Shown here: piece by piece, positions 34,905 through 48,979 of the stretch
Position numbering within the stretch: the stretch's first letter is position 1
Layout of the letters: every line of letters starts with the position of its first letter
From: Rhynchonema sp. JSB1_4
Lineage: Eukaryota > Nematoda > Chromadorea > Monhysterida > Xyalidae
Direction of reading: 5' to 3'
Length of the DNA stretch: 64,000 nt
NCBI GenBank assembly: GCA_030248065.1
Contig: JASAMV010001846.1
Coordinates: forward strand, 26,395-90,394
Notes under the pieces: model-generated
The model's database searches: none
Told to the model about the DNA's origin: nothing
What the model saw: only the letters and a program-made list of their open reading frames with translations
Position numbers and translations under genes: made by a program

Positions 34905-35060
34905 TGGCGGCAACTATTTATCCGCTTTCGTCACCGTACCCGTGGCAATGCTACCGTACCCGATCATCCACGTGCTGAATTTGACACGAAGCATTACGAT
35001 TGACGCCACGCATCACATGTGGCGCATAGACCGTAATCCTTTCATTCCACGTGCCAAAGC
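34905..35060. repeat. Duplicated upstream block, copy 3, without gene
   Basis: Contains TTATCCGCTTTCGTCACCGT and CACGCATCACATGTGGCGC. Similarity to the upstream regions fades before the TATA box would appear, and no sushi exon follows before the protease gene on the other strand. It marks the 3' edge of the tandem duplication. Confidence 0.75.
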
Positions 35061-35533
35061 AAGAAATTTCGATCGCAAACTGTGTGGCAATCCTGAGCGG
35101 CGTGGCATGAATACCGTAATCGCCAATCAATTTGCCATTTCTTTCTTCACTTTGTGCCACGCATTGCCGAATCACGGTTGTAAACTGGGATCACGAACGG
35201 GACATGTTCTGTTTATGATCACTGTACACAGAATCACACAAGAATATAATCGGCTTAGATTCATGTGATCAACGAATCTTGCCAACTGGGGGTGAAAGCG
35301 CGTGTCATGAATACACGTGTCGGGCTCGTTCACAGCTACTATTTTTTTCAACTTGAGCTGGCTTGTAAATGTGCGTTGACCACATGAATATAACCCCGTG
35401 ATATTTCATGTACATACTGTAGGTATGTATGTCAGACAATTGGCCGTACATGTACCAAGTATCCATGTAAAAGGCACGAAACTGCACCATAGATCAAAAT
35501 ATAATGCTAAACTTTCAACATATTTTCCACTCA
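35061..35533. other. Spacer
   Basis: Between the third upstream block and the stop codon of the minus-strand protease. Should contain the protease 3' untranslated region. Nothing else seen. Confidence 0.5.
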
Positions 35534-38500
35534 TCACGAGGTATCCTTGATTGCTTGTTGTATCAAACCATCAAAATGGATAATCTTTGTGTAAACGCCA
35601 GGAAATTGTCTGTCGCTGCAGTCACCTCCCCAAGATATGATGCCCTGTAGCTCCCAAGTGCCATCACTCCGTCGACAGGACAGGGGACCACCGGAATCAC
35701 CCTGAAACAAGGAAACTGCCATACGCACGGTTGTGATGTTCAGCTTTTTCGTGGGCACTGAATCAAATCATATGACCATAGACAGACACCAAATGAATCT
35801 GAGTAAAGTGTAGTCTTGCTGAATGACTCACACAACTGCTACCCTTTCTTCTGTGCCTTTTCCTGCACTAGCCGGCCTATCTGAGACCATCCAACATGTT
35901 TCAAAGAAACGGTGACCAAGTTGCACTTCTTGCCCCCAAGCTGATGAGCTCATTCCACTTTTTTCAGTTTCGGACTTCTCCACCTCAAAACCCATTGAAA
36001 CATCAGCCAGCCGCTCCCTACACACTCACACTGCAACTGTCCTGCTGCCGTTCCTTATTCGAAACACCAGGCGAGCCCACAGCACACATCATGTTTTCAC
36101 GCTTGTAATAGGATCCCCATCTCGCTTGACAAGCCTCGTCGGTTTGCACTTTTAATTCGGCTTGATATAAAGTTGCTGATGGCTTACCGTCTGGAAATTA
36201 TTGAAAGTTGCCTGATGCTTCAAGGAACTTACAGCCTAGTGACATAAATCAGGACTAATCGTTTTGGCTTACTGCAGGAGCGGCAGCCTATCGTAGGCCG
36301 GTCGCTAGGAATGCTCTGCTTGAAAAACGAGTACAGAACCCACTTTCTGTCAGTCCCCATCCACTGACGTAGCAGAATGTGCCCGGTGGCACCAGTGCTT
36401 TTGGCGCACAAATAGGGTGCACTTGGTCGCTCAGGGGTAATTTGTTGGTCGTGAAATACAGTAGTGCCAGGTCGTCAGACATGCTGATCTTGTCGAAACC
36501 TTAAAAGTGTGAATTTTGGCTAAAGGTTACCAAAAACACACAAAGAAATGTTTCACGCACCTGGATGCACATAAACGTTGTCAGCCACCAAACAGTCAGT
36601 GGTTTTCTGCGCCTCCAGCAGATTGTGCACTCCAATGAAGACACAATAACGTTTGCTGTTGGACGGACTCGTCCCGCCTTTGCTGAAATGCTGTTTAGCT
36701 AAATGTTTAGCTGAAAAACTTCATGACTAATCGTCAAACACACGCATAGACGAACAATATCCGCGCATCAATCACACACTGACTAAAAGCAGACAAATCT
36801 TGAGCACAGCTCCCGAACTGACATGCAATGCGCAGCCGTGACAACAATTCGACTCGAGATGATTGTTGCCCCGCATCCCACCCATTTGCCGTTGGCGCCC
36901 AATGCCACTTGCCACGGCCAACTGTTCGGCAGCGCTTCGTTGCCATCTGCAAATGCGTGCTTTTGTGTTTGATATATCTTGTCTTCAAAAAATAATTCAA
37001 CAAAAATAACCGCTCACGCATAATCCGAGGTGCAACATTTGGGTTGTCCTGTGGCAGCGCCTGCTGTCTGAAGAACGCAGCACCAAGAAGGGACGGCATC
37101 AGGGCCCGTGTCCGAGGTACACCTGGGGCTGGATCGCTCTGGGAACTGCCTCGGATCAGGGGTTGAACTTTGGGTCGACCGCAAATTCTGGTTCTGGATG
37201 GGGCTGAATTCGTTGTCGTTCTTCTTGGTGTTGTTGATTTTGTTGTTTGAACAACAGCTGTCTGTGTTGTTGTTGATGACATTGCTGTTGTTGTTGCTCG
37301 AGGTGTGGTTGTGGACGGTGTTGGTGAAGGTCGATTATTTTGTTGCGCCAGCTGCTGCGCTGCAAAAAGTAAAATGTTCAAAATGTTATTTTAAATTCTT
37401 TCACGAAACAGGTTCGATTTTTATTCTCACCCAAGCAAAGCCATCGTCCAATAATGCTCTCGCACGTTGGTATCGGTTTTCTTGTCGTCGGCCGCCGCCT
37501 GCGCGACCAGGGCAGCGTTGGTGGGTAATCTAAAAAAATAAAACAATATTTTTATATTTAATTTACAAATTTAACCTAAATTGAACCTAAATATTTTTTG
37601 AAACTCCAAATAACCCACATGTGACCGGCACGAGTTGGGTGACGGTCACAATTTGTGTGACAATCCTCGTTGGTGGTCGGGGAGTCACCTTTTGAGTCGT
37701 TGGTCGAGGCGGAGGCCTTGCCGGGGGAGGGGGTCTCGCAGGCCATGGAGTCCAGTGGTCCCCTGACTCGTACCAACTGTCACCGGAATCCCCCCAACCA
37801 CCCGGGCCAGGTCCATAGTCAACATGTGATGTCTGCACAGTTGGAAACAGGTCTTCATGGCTGTCGAATCCATGACTGTCGTAATTGAAGCGGTCTGAAT
37901 GATTCTGTGCGCCAGTTATATTTTTCTGCAGATAATGAAAACTATGCTTTGTGCCACACTAGTGTATAGTTGACGAAATCCACATCCGGTTTCAGGGCAT
38001 TTTAGGGCTTGACAAAAGCACGCTATTATTTTAGTCCTGAATAATCTGTCCTCAGCTGTTTAAGCTCATGATCAGTGTTCGAACGGGATCCCGATCCCGA
38101 TCCCGATCCCGGGATCCCGGGCCCTTTTTCTGATCCCGATCCCGATCCCGATCCCGTCATTTTGAAAAAGTCAATCCCGATCCCGATCCCGATCCCGCCC
38201 AAAAAAGTACCGGGATCGGGATTAAGTTTTGAGAACAAAAAGTAAAAAATTATGCAATCATAATTCGCCAAGCTGTTGTAAGGGCGCGGCCATGGAAACG
38301 CGGGCGCGGGTCGCGGGTCAGAAAAATATTCTATGTGTCCAACAACAACCGCCCCGCGTTTGCGTGGCCGCACTTGCTGGTCGCGGTTTCCGGGTCACTT
38401 GAAACATTTATTTGGCTGCAACACACAAAAATTAACCAATCAGCGTCCAGCCAACGTCGCAGACTGCCGTAGCACAGCGCTGATTGGTTCATTTTTGTGT

Positions 38501-39497
38501 GTAATGGCTAAATAAATGTTTCAAATGACCCGCAAACCGCGACCAGCAAGTGCGGCCACGCAAACGCGGGACGGTCATTGGACATAGAATTATTGCTGAC
38601 CCGCGGCCCACAACCGTGTTTGCGTGGCCGCGCACCGAAGAGGTGCTCGACGGCTGATTCCGAGCGTAATAAAACCGCAAGCACCACCACTCGCGAACAA
38701 GTCGAGCTAGAACTGAACGGTTCTGCAAAATTGCATCGAACGAAGGGACTCAGTTTCGAGGAAGCGTTGTCATGGTGGGCAACAAATGAGACAAAGTTTC
38801 CGCGACTGCCACGTCTAGCTTCCAAATATCTAAGCGCTCCGCCTACGAGCGTTCCTTCTGAACAGCTCTTTTCCAGTGCAGTTAATTTGTTTGATGACAA
38901 AAGATACTGCTTGAAACCAGAAAATGGTGAAATGCTTGTCTTTTCGTCGAAGGCTTTGCTATTGATCGACTACAATTATGATCTTTGAACTTATCCGTCA
39001 TCAGCTATTCTCGATTTTCAATTGGCTTTATCACTGTTCCGGGTGTTTATCCATGTGTGATAAACATGTTTCATGGCTGTCTGTGACATTAACGTGCATC
39101 TTGTGCATAAAATGATAAAAAAACTATTGCTTTTGGACTATCCGGTCAATCCCGATCCCGATCCCGGGATCCCGGGTTTTGAAAACCGGGATCCCGATCC
39201 CGATCCCGGTCCCGACACTTTCTTGATCACAATCCCGATCCCGATCCCGGGATTAAAAATGAATCCCGTTCGAACACTGCTCATGATACAACAGGGAACA
39301 ATAACCTGCTGTCTCTTGCGTCAAGAAGAAACAAAAATTATTCCAAAAAACTGACCTCGGTGCGACGACTGATGTCTGGGTCTGTTGTTTCTGCCACCCC
39401 TACCTCCACTTGATCTGGGTGCTGGGATGGGCTGGCAAAATAACGATATCAGCACAAAAATGTATTGCAGTGTTTTGGGAAATAATGATAGTTTCAT
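35534..39497 (-). CDS. Secreted trypsin-like serine protease 1 with low-complexity N-terminal region (9 exons, 529 aa)
   Basis: Exons in coding order: 39356-39497, 37619-37894, 37431-37529, 37018-37359, 36823-36946, 36561-36682, 36344-36499, 36030-36190, 35534-35701; all phases agree. Exon 1 (47 codons) encodes a signal peptide (MKLSLFPKTLQYIFVLISLF). Residues to about 283 are Pro/Gly- then Thr/Gln-rich, ending with a CGRPKVQP motif whose Cys normally tethers the propeptide. Activation site: R284-IMHGNEA. Catalytic triad: H326 (TAAHC), D378 (SDDLALL), S477 (GDSGG). Asp six residues before the Ser (DSCSGDS) predicts cleavage after Lys/Arg. The protein is expected to be secreted as a zymogen. 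Exon 3 is short and Arg-rich and is the least certain. Intron 1 contains a hAT element (38073-39279). Paralogue of the neighbour at 40187-43552. Confidence 0.85.
38073..39279 (+). mobile_element. hAT element with GATCCC subterminal arrays, in intron 1 of protease 1
   Basis: Ends CAGTGTTCGAACGGGAT and ATCCCGTTCGAACACTG are perfect inverted copies. The flanking 8-mers CTCATGAT at 38065-38072 and 39280-39287 are identical. Just inside each end is a (GATCCC)n array, in opposite orientation at the two ends (about 38088-38220 and 39147-39255). It carries a decayed transposase C-terminus (38578-38988) and, at about 38282-38640, a large internal palindrome rich in GCGTGGCCGC and CGCGACC words. 1207 bp. 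The perfect duplication points to a fairly recent insertion. Confidence 0.92.
38578..38988 (+). pseudogene. hAT transposase C-terminal dimerisation fragment
   Basis: From about 38740 the frame reads SFEEALSWW, then FPRLPRLASKYLSAPPTS, then VPSEQLFSSAVNLFDDKR and MLVFSSKALL. This is the hAT C-terminal dimerisation region (WW...P.L...A..YL..P.TSVPSE..FS). The catalytic part and zinc finger are absent; the frame upstream of about 38650 is shared with the palindrome and is not transposase. Too short to be functional alone. Confidence 0.85.
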
Positions 39498-40038
39498 GGC
39501 TGGTGTGATACCTGGCTTAAAATTTCGGTTTCTGTGATTAATCAGGTGTCTCTGGGCGTGTTTGTAACCTTTTTATTGATTAACCGCCGCAATTTTTGTG
39601 TACAGTTTTATTTCGTGAACTGTCTCGCGTTTGAAAATGTCTGGTTTACAACTTTTATTGCTTCCCCCATGTTCTATTACTGTTACTAATAGATCAATGT
39701 TTACCTATTTGGCACTCGCTTTTTGTGTTGCAATTCCTTGGCAACCAATGTTTAAAGAGCGGAAATCTTTATTTTCGTTTTAAGCAATTTCAAACAAAAT
39801 CGACGAAAAGTGTATAGCTTCCTCGTACCAATTGACATCAGCGAAGCTTTTTTTGCCAGTACATATAGTTTCGGGGTAATTTCTCTCAAAGATGGAAATT
39901 TTATCTGAAATAATACAGATCTGATTCTTCACAGCACTTCAAAGAGGTGGCATGTAATTAAGCTCAATATTTACACACAGAGAAAGGACGTTTATAATCT
40001 TCGCCAGATGGTGTCACAAAAATAATATGCATAGACAT

Positions 40039-40177
40039 CAGTGCTCGAACGGAATCCCGATCCCGAAATCCCGATCCGGAGGATTTTCATTCCGATAAAA
40101 TTCCGAAATCCTGATTAATTACCCGGATCCCGATCCGGAAAATTTCAGTCGCAATAAGCAATCCCGTTCGAGCACTG
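40039..40177. mobile_element. 139-bp MITE related to the GATCCC hAT element
   Basis: Ends CAGTGCTCGAACGGAATCCC and GCAATCCCGTTCGAGCACTG, close to those of 38073-39279, with short GATCC words inside. No perfect target duplication is seen (ATAGACAT / ATCAGTCA). It lies 9 bases beyond the stop codon of protease 2, so it is probably transcribed in the 3' untranslated region. Confidence 0.8.
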
Positions 40178-40186
40178 ATCAGTCAT

Positions 40187-43100
40187 CTAAGTCTTAATGG
40201 CGGCCTCAAGTAGGTTCTTGAAGTAGGTCACTCGTGCATAGACACCCGGAAAGGCTGCATCACTGCATTCGCCGCCCCACGATATGATACCCTGTAGCTC
40301 CCAAGTGCCATCGGGTCGCTGACATGCCATTGGACCGCCGGAGTCACCCTGAAAATTCAGGGAAAATGTTATAAGCTTTCGTTTCGAATTTTTAGGCATG
40401 AATTGGATTGGATTTCATTTTGAATGTCGTATCTTTTGTTTCTGGACATTTTTGTCAGGTTTGTTGGGGCTAATTTGCATAAAATTGCACATGTTTGTAT
40501 GATTGCAATGCTGAATTTGTCCCCAAGAAGCGAAGGTACCCGGTGGTGCCCACCCGACAATGGGATGGGCTTATCTTTTCAAACAGGCTTTCAGTGAATT
40601 GAACAATAAGCTTCGGGCAAAGTGTGCGTCAAGTCAACATTTTTTATTCGCTGCCTAGGTAATCAAGCACAAGTCTGTCAAGCCTTCCCAGAAGTTATTT
40701 TTTCAGTATTAAGTTGGCGCACAGAAAACTTACGCTGCAACTGTCCTGCAGATCACCGGTGGGATTGCCCGTTTCGTCGATGGTCGTCTCACCCCTGGCG
40801 CACAGCATGATGTCATCGTTGTAATATGAACCCCAGCGATTGTTGCAATGTTGTGAGGATTGCACCTCGAGCTTTGCTTGCAGCAGAACGGAGGATGGGG
40901 CACCGCCTGAAACATCAGGGAAATAGTCTCATTGTGCAGGCAGAGCGTCGCAGTTGTTCCTGTCTGTTTTTACCAAGTTTTGGCGGTAGCACCTCCTGGC
41001 AACCTCTATTTTGCCAAATAAAAAGTGAACGAAATCGAAACTGAAAGCACCAACTTTCAGTGAGCCCCCATCCGGTGACGTGACATTGCGTTCCATCCTC
41101 GATATAATCCTCCGGCACACACAATGGCATGATTTTGTCACTCAACGGTAGTGATTCGTCGTTGAAGTACAACACGGCGAAATCGTAGGCCATGGTAACC
41201 GGGTCGAACTCGGGGTGCACCTATACATACATATATGTACATGTGTACGCATACAGATGTGGACCAAGATCAAGCACAATGGGCGTGGAAACAGCGAAAT
41301 AAATATGTAACACTTGACATTTAGCTAAAAAAATGAGCTTGGGATACGCGGGCACAGGCGTAAAACCGTTCGGTAAGGCCACTTTGTTCGCTGACTGCCC
41401 AACTGCGAAAACAGGTCTAAACGGACGACCAAGCTGCACAATCTGCCGCTTACGATTAACATGAGACCTGAGAAGTCCACGTAGAAATAATATCGCACTG
41501 GACGGCTGTTTCGTGTCCCTTTCTCTCATCAATATGTACATGTTTGGCCTAATTTTCAGGCATGTAGAAAATTGAAAAAGTTCCGGTCGTCGTTACCTTG
41601 ACTCTGGATGCGCGGTAACACTTGTGGTTTTCCTGCGCGTCTAACAAATTATGAACACCCGCAAAGACGCAGTATTTGTTCTCGTTTGTCTCGCTGCTGC
41701 CGTGTTTGCTGCAAACTATGACAATATAAAGAGAGATTTTTTATGACCGTGAGATTTTTTGCCAAAATTTAAGAATATGTTCAGTTAGTGTGACCTAATG
41801 TTTCAAACCGACATGCAATGCGCTGCCGTCACAACGATTTTCTCCGACATGATCGTCGCCCCGCATCCCACCCACTTGCCATCTATGGCCAGAGCCACTT
41901 GCCACGGCCAGCTGCCCGGTCGGGCTTCTTCACCATCTGGAATTATTGATTTTTTTATTTCATTCAAATCAAGTAAATAAGGAAGTAGTAACGAAAGCGG
42001 GTATAGGTGGTCGGTCCGGTTATACATATGCACTTACTTAGTCTGGCCACATATGACCAACTAGCTGGAGGTTTCCTGAACCGGGCCTTACTTTGACGCT
42101 TTTTATTCCAAGGGCAAACTCCGAACCGGAGGCCAACAGTGAAGTGCAGTCAGCCCGTGGTCTCATCACCCTGTAGTTCCAAGATAAACTTCAAACAGCA
42201 TCTTTTTTAAAGAAAAACCAACTCATGATCTTCGGTTTCGGCGTCACCGTCCTACCGCTGAAGATGCGAAACATTCGGAACACTTCCGTTTCCAGTTTTC
42301 TGAATTCCGGCTGTATCACCGGTCGCCCACACGATTTCGCGTCAATCGGGGCTGAGGGTGATGTTTCACTGGATTTGTCATAATCATAAGGCGGTAGATC
42401 GCTGGCGGTTTTGGTTTCAGCGTCACTATCCACAGTGAACCACTGTTCGGTTGTTGGGGCCTGAGTAGGCGCGGCCGTGGTTGGGTCCGTGGCTGAAAAT
42501 TGGGCGGTACAGTTAGTGTACCGTGTTCATACATAGTGTCATTTTTACAGATATTGAGCTGCATTGATTTCTTTGATCAATATATCCAGTGATAAATCAG
42601 AAGTGAGACTTTTTCATATAGTCTGCTGCTGTACGCAGCGGTATTAGCATAACAGCATTTAGTGGCCAAACATCAAGATTCAGTGCTTGAGTGATTCGGT
42701 TTCGGTAGCTGGCCATGATGGGCAGGGCGTCAACAAAAATTGCATTTTAAACAAGAAATTTACACAAGATATTATCAATTGTGTCCAAATCTCCCACCAA
42801 CCTCTTCCATTCCACAGCACATAGTCAGCGTATTCCGGCGTGGTCGTTTCGCTATTGGTGTTCGTTCCATAATTATTATCATAATTGTTGTTATAATCAG
42901 TTGCGGTTCCAGTTCCGGTTCCGGCTTCTTGAGTTTGCGTGCCAGTGTTGGCCCAGGCTGCAGCCTCGTCAGGGGGTCTGGACTCGGGCGGGGGTGGGGG
43001 AGGGGGTTGGTTGTTGTTTTCAAGGGACGGCGGTGCGGGACGCTGTGGTTCGGGTTGGTGCGAATTCAAATGGTCGGGGCCGAAACCGCGCTGACGATTT

Positions 43101-43552
43101 GGTGTCAGCTGTTGGGGTCCGGATCTGGAACCGGATTGTGACTGCCTGAATGGGTTTCGATCGCGATTGAAAGTTCCGCTTCTTGTTGGTCCCTGGTAAC
43201 TCGGTAATCGGGGCCTCGAACCCCCTGAGGAGCCTCCGCGTGACCCGCCACCTCCTGAACGACCCCCTTGCGGCCCATGATTATTTCTGGATCCACCACC
43301 ACCGCCGCCGCGGAATAAACCGCCGAAAACTCGTCCTCCGCCACCAGAATTGGTACGACTTCCACCACCTCCACCACCAGGTCCTGATCTCGGTCCGGAT
43401 CGTTGCCCAGAATTGCTCGGTCCAGTTCTGGGCCCGGGCCCGGACCTGCTGCCTCCCGGTCCGGGTGGTTGGGCGGAGACCAGCAGTTGACTGATTGTGA
43501 CTAGAGCACTTAGAACGAAAAGTGCAATCGTCAGTTTTAGGGCGAAGTTCAT
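40187..43552 (-). CDS. Secreted trypsin-like serine protease 2 with Gly-rich N-terminal region (7 exons, 585 aa)
   Basis: Exons in coding order: 42802-43552, 42223-42492, 41813-41936, 41597-41708, 41055-41220, 40734-40906, 40187-40348; phases agree throughout. The start at 43552 gives a signal peptide (MNFALKLTIALFVLSALVTI); an in-frame Met 17 codons upstream is less suitable. Residues 28-250 are Gly/Ser/Arg/Pro-rich and then Asn/Tyr/Thr-rich. Exon 2 holds an acidic, Thr-rich linker and SCGRPVIQP, whose Cys probably stays linked to the protease domain. Activation site: K338-IMNGEEA. Triad: H380, D432 (AYDFAVL), S535 (GDSGG); DSCSGDS predicts trypsin specificity. From exon 3 on, most intron positions match those of protease 1, showing tandem duplication, while the N-terminal regions differ. 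Upstream lies a TATA-like box at 43679-43686. Confidence 0.9.
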
Positions 43553-45378
43553 ATTTTTGCTTTGAGGAATATTGATTGATAACATTGGAAAGTGAAATGT
43601 CAAGAGTTTGTGTCGGACACAGAAGAGTGAGTTTTTTTAATTCTCTTTTTCGTGTCTTCTCGCTTCTTTCCGTCTCGTCTTTTATAATTTGATGATGTTC
43701 CGTACTAACACGCATAAACTTTGGTCTTCCTTACCGTCCAGCCACGAACTCATGAGACGACTTATTTTCAAGTTGGTATATATTTTATATATAAATGAAA
43801 GAAAGAGAAACGCATGTATATTTTAAAAAAACACGCTCTCCACCTCGGTGCGTAAATTCCCTTTTGACTCCCAAAATATTTGTGTGTTGAACGACGTTGC
43901 TGTTCCCGTAAGCACGCAACAAATTGAGGGCAGCCAGCTGGAACTTGTCATCATGTCTCTCGGCCCAATGTTTTTTTGTTTGCGAAAACACGTGTAACCG
44001 GCGCATTTTTGAATCTGGCCAAGCAAGCTTTAAAAACAGTCGTCTCATGAGCACGTGGCCGGACTATACATGTGCGTGCACACACCACCATACATGTGCG
44101 TGCACACCCACGCAGTAGCGTAATATACAGATGCAACGTAGCAGGTCGGGTTCAGTTTTTTTACAAACGCGGAAATTTGACATTTCTGCACACAACACAA
44201 ACTTTTATTTTGTTTACCGCCTTGTCATTCATAAATTAGACAACAACTTTACGCAATTTTTGCCCTGGCAGCAGGCCTAGATTGTCAATTTCTTGCCAAA
44301 ACACGTACACGCAAATGACATACATATCATACGTTCCAAACTGTTTTCCTCATAACTCGCCACGACTAAAAAATGTTGATCTGAAGAATGCCAAAAATAT
44401 GTGAACAGCGGAAAAATTTGTATCTTACAAATGTAGCAAGAAGCAAACAAGAAAGCAACAACATGAATTGCCAAAGAAATCGCACGTAGCGTGACCAGTA
44501 AACAATATTGAAAATCAAGTGGAGCACGTTGAGAAATGCAGCTGCACTACTCAAATCAAATGTTTGACCCGCACTGAACGGCTGGTGGAGACCGCCTTTG
44601 CAGTTGCGGTTGTGTGAAACATCAGCTGGTCTGTCAGAGCCCCTTTTCTGCGAGGTACGAAAACGCTCGGAAACGCATTGTGCACCTAGTGGAGCTCTCC
44701 AATCAAAAGTTATATAACTAACGATTTACACTTGCAATTGGTACGCCAAACTTTGTGAGAGTTCCTAAAAATGTTGTGGAACTGATTTCCCATCAAAAAA
44801 CGATATCCAAGATTTAAGTTTTGTGGACCCTGGATTGCGAAAATTAGCACCCCATACTGTTAAGTGATTGACTGATACGATTAATTGGGCTTTCCCAGCT
44901 GGACTTCGTCATATGGGCGTGTTGAACGAGGTCAGCGGAACGGGCGCACAAACGTCAAGAGAATATAGCCATTTCTGGATCTCTGAGGATGAACTTCCAA
45001 TCACTGAATTAGGATAACATTTTTGTCCATCAATGCTGACACCACAGCGTAAGGACTAATGTTGCACGCCCGCGTTTGAGATGCAGTTTGGTTGCGATGT
45101 CGTCCCCTCTTCCGATTAGCAATGGACGCATCCAGTGCTTCATGGACTCATGCGATCAACAACGTTGAATACTTTGAATTTATGATAAAGCAAAAGAGAA
45201 AACGAGCGTGGTCTCTGTGCAAACCATTTCGCCGATATTCTTTACACAACTACCATATAATAACTACAAAAAACGCACAAAACACTGAATATTATAGAGC
45301 ACATTCGAACTATAAATAATTCACACTAACAATAAATCTGGCTCCGACTGCAGCTGCCAATCATCCAGCAACTACAAG
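43553..45378. other. Spacer between protease 2 and NDUFV2
   Basis: No gene supported. It holds the protease 2 promoter and the NDUFV2 3' end. An inverted pair TCATGAGACGACT / GTCGTCTCATGA (43751 and about 44038) brackets about 290 bases and may be another small foldback. A doubled ACATGTGCGTGCACAC motif lies at 44067-44108. Confidence 0.5.
43679..43686 (-). promoter_or_regulatory. TATA-like box upstream of protease 2
   Basis: TATAAAAG on the minus strand, about 127-134 bases before the start codon at 43552. Position suits a TATA box with a roughly 100-base 5' untranslated region. No independent support. Confidence 0.45.
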
Positions 45379-47359
<1,981 letters not shown>

Positions 47360-48979
47360 GATGGGCGTTTGGAGATCACCCCAAACTAGACATTGAAATT
47401 TGAAAAATGAGCACGAAAATGTTTCCAACAACGCAGATAATTGTCTCATGAAATGAGACAAAGAGCAATGCAAAACATTTCGATCCGATAAATAATAAAC
47501 AATAAAACCAACCAACGCAACAAGATTTTATGCGAGAATATAAAAGCAACGTCATCACCCGAAACAAAAAACACGACAAGCAAAACACACGCACACAAAA
47601 TATGAACGATGAAAGTCAAAAACAAACACAGTCCAAGTCTACCGTCTTTATAGTTCACCCTCTATACGGTGGATGAACATCCTTCCAAGCTATTTTTTGT
47701 CCCCGATCCTTCGTTTACCTCGCAATTACCACTCGTTGGTGGATGTTATTTACAGTGACAGAAAATAGCCAATACCGATCATGCCACAATAAAGAGCATA
47801 GACTGCAACGACAATAAAATGAACGACCAAGAGCCGAATTCCTCGAAACAAATCCAACCATTTTGGAAAATAATGCGGCAACAACAGAGATAACAGCACT
47901 GATTGGGGTTACAAAATAAATTGACAAAGAAAATCACACTAAATGTGTTTAATTATTTACCATCCATCGTTGTTGCGTGCAGACGACAACAAAATTCTTT
48001 CGGGTTGAAACATTTCTAAGATCCAATTTTCGGAACTGACAAAAATCGGAACCGCAGAGCATTGATAATGCGAGAGCAAATAAAAAAGAAACTGACAACT
48101 AATGGCAAATAATGGTAAAAAACAGCATATCTTTGCTCAAATTCCTGAAAGTACGCCTCATTTACCAGAGAGATAAACACAGAAATAATGACAAAAGGAC
48201 ACACGAGACACCACAGTATTTTGCTTGCGCTTGAATAGGTTAGTCGGAGACGATAAGAACACTAAAACATCACAATTTAACACATAACGCAATAGAAAAG
48301 AGCAAAAAATAACCAAATAATCAACAAATTTTTTTGTAACAGCGCAACAAGCGCACGCACTGAGACACGATCAAATTCAGTGCAATGTTTTTTTGTTTTA
48401 GGGGCAGAAGTTGGGATAAAAGTTGATAATCATTAATGAAGTTCCAATCGGGGCAAAATTGGAAAAACATTGAACGAATAAATGTGTGAAAAATAACGGG
48501 GCATTTCTCTCCTTCGGGGCAAATAATTCTTCTCCAAAAAAGCGGTACAAGACACGCACTGTTTCAAGTGGGGGCAACACTAAAAAAACAGGCCGTGCAA
48601 GTAAACAATGACCGTAGAAACAATAATAGCAACAATATTGTGGTAAACACTGCCGCAAAATAGCATAATGTGCACGCGTGCAACGTCAAAAGATGAATCC
48701 CGTACAAAGTAACATAGTGCTTGGAAACACCTCAGTTTCAAATTCAAGGTTCCGATCAAGTCCTGAAGGTAATCACCAGAAAATGTTCTCAGCTCACATT
48801 CTCGAGAGAAACCCCCACCAGATACTTTCAACCAAAAAAGGTCCAGATAATCTTAGCGCAAAGCCACCTGTATAAAACGGCTGCAGTAGAATAACGTAAC
48901 GTAGGGGCAAAATTAATCCAGAAACAACGTTCAAGTACTCTTCCTTTTCGCCAGATCACCGTTTTCTCTTTCATACCAT
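47360..48979. other. Spacer between NDUFV2 and the large 3' gene
   Basis: About 1.6 kb, rich in A on the + strand (T-rich when read as minus-strand transcript). It should hold the NDUFV2 promoter and a long 3' untranslated region of the gene ending at 48980. No open frame with a recognised domain. Confidence 0.5.

Noticed and set aside
36734..37381. 215-residue continuous minus-strand frame taken as one exon
   Set aside because: Only 37018-37359 is in frame with the protease; the rest reads intron and then the His-exon in the wrong frame. Splicing at GTGAGC restores the IMHG activation site.
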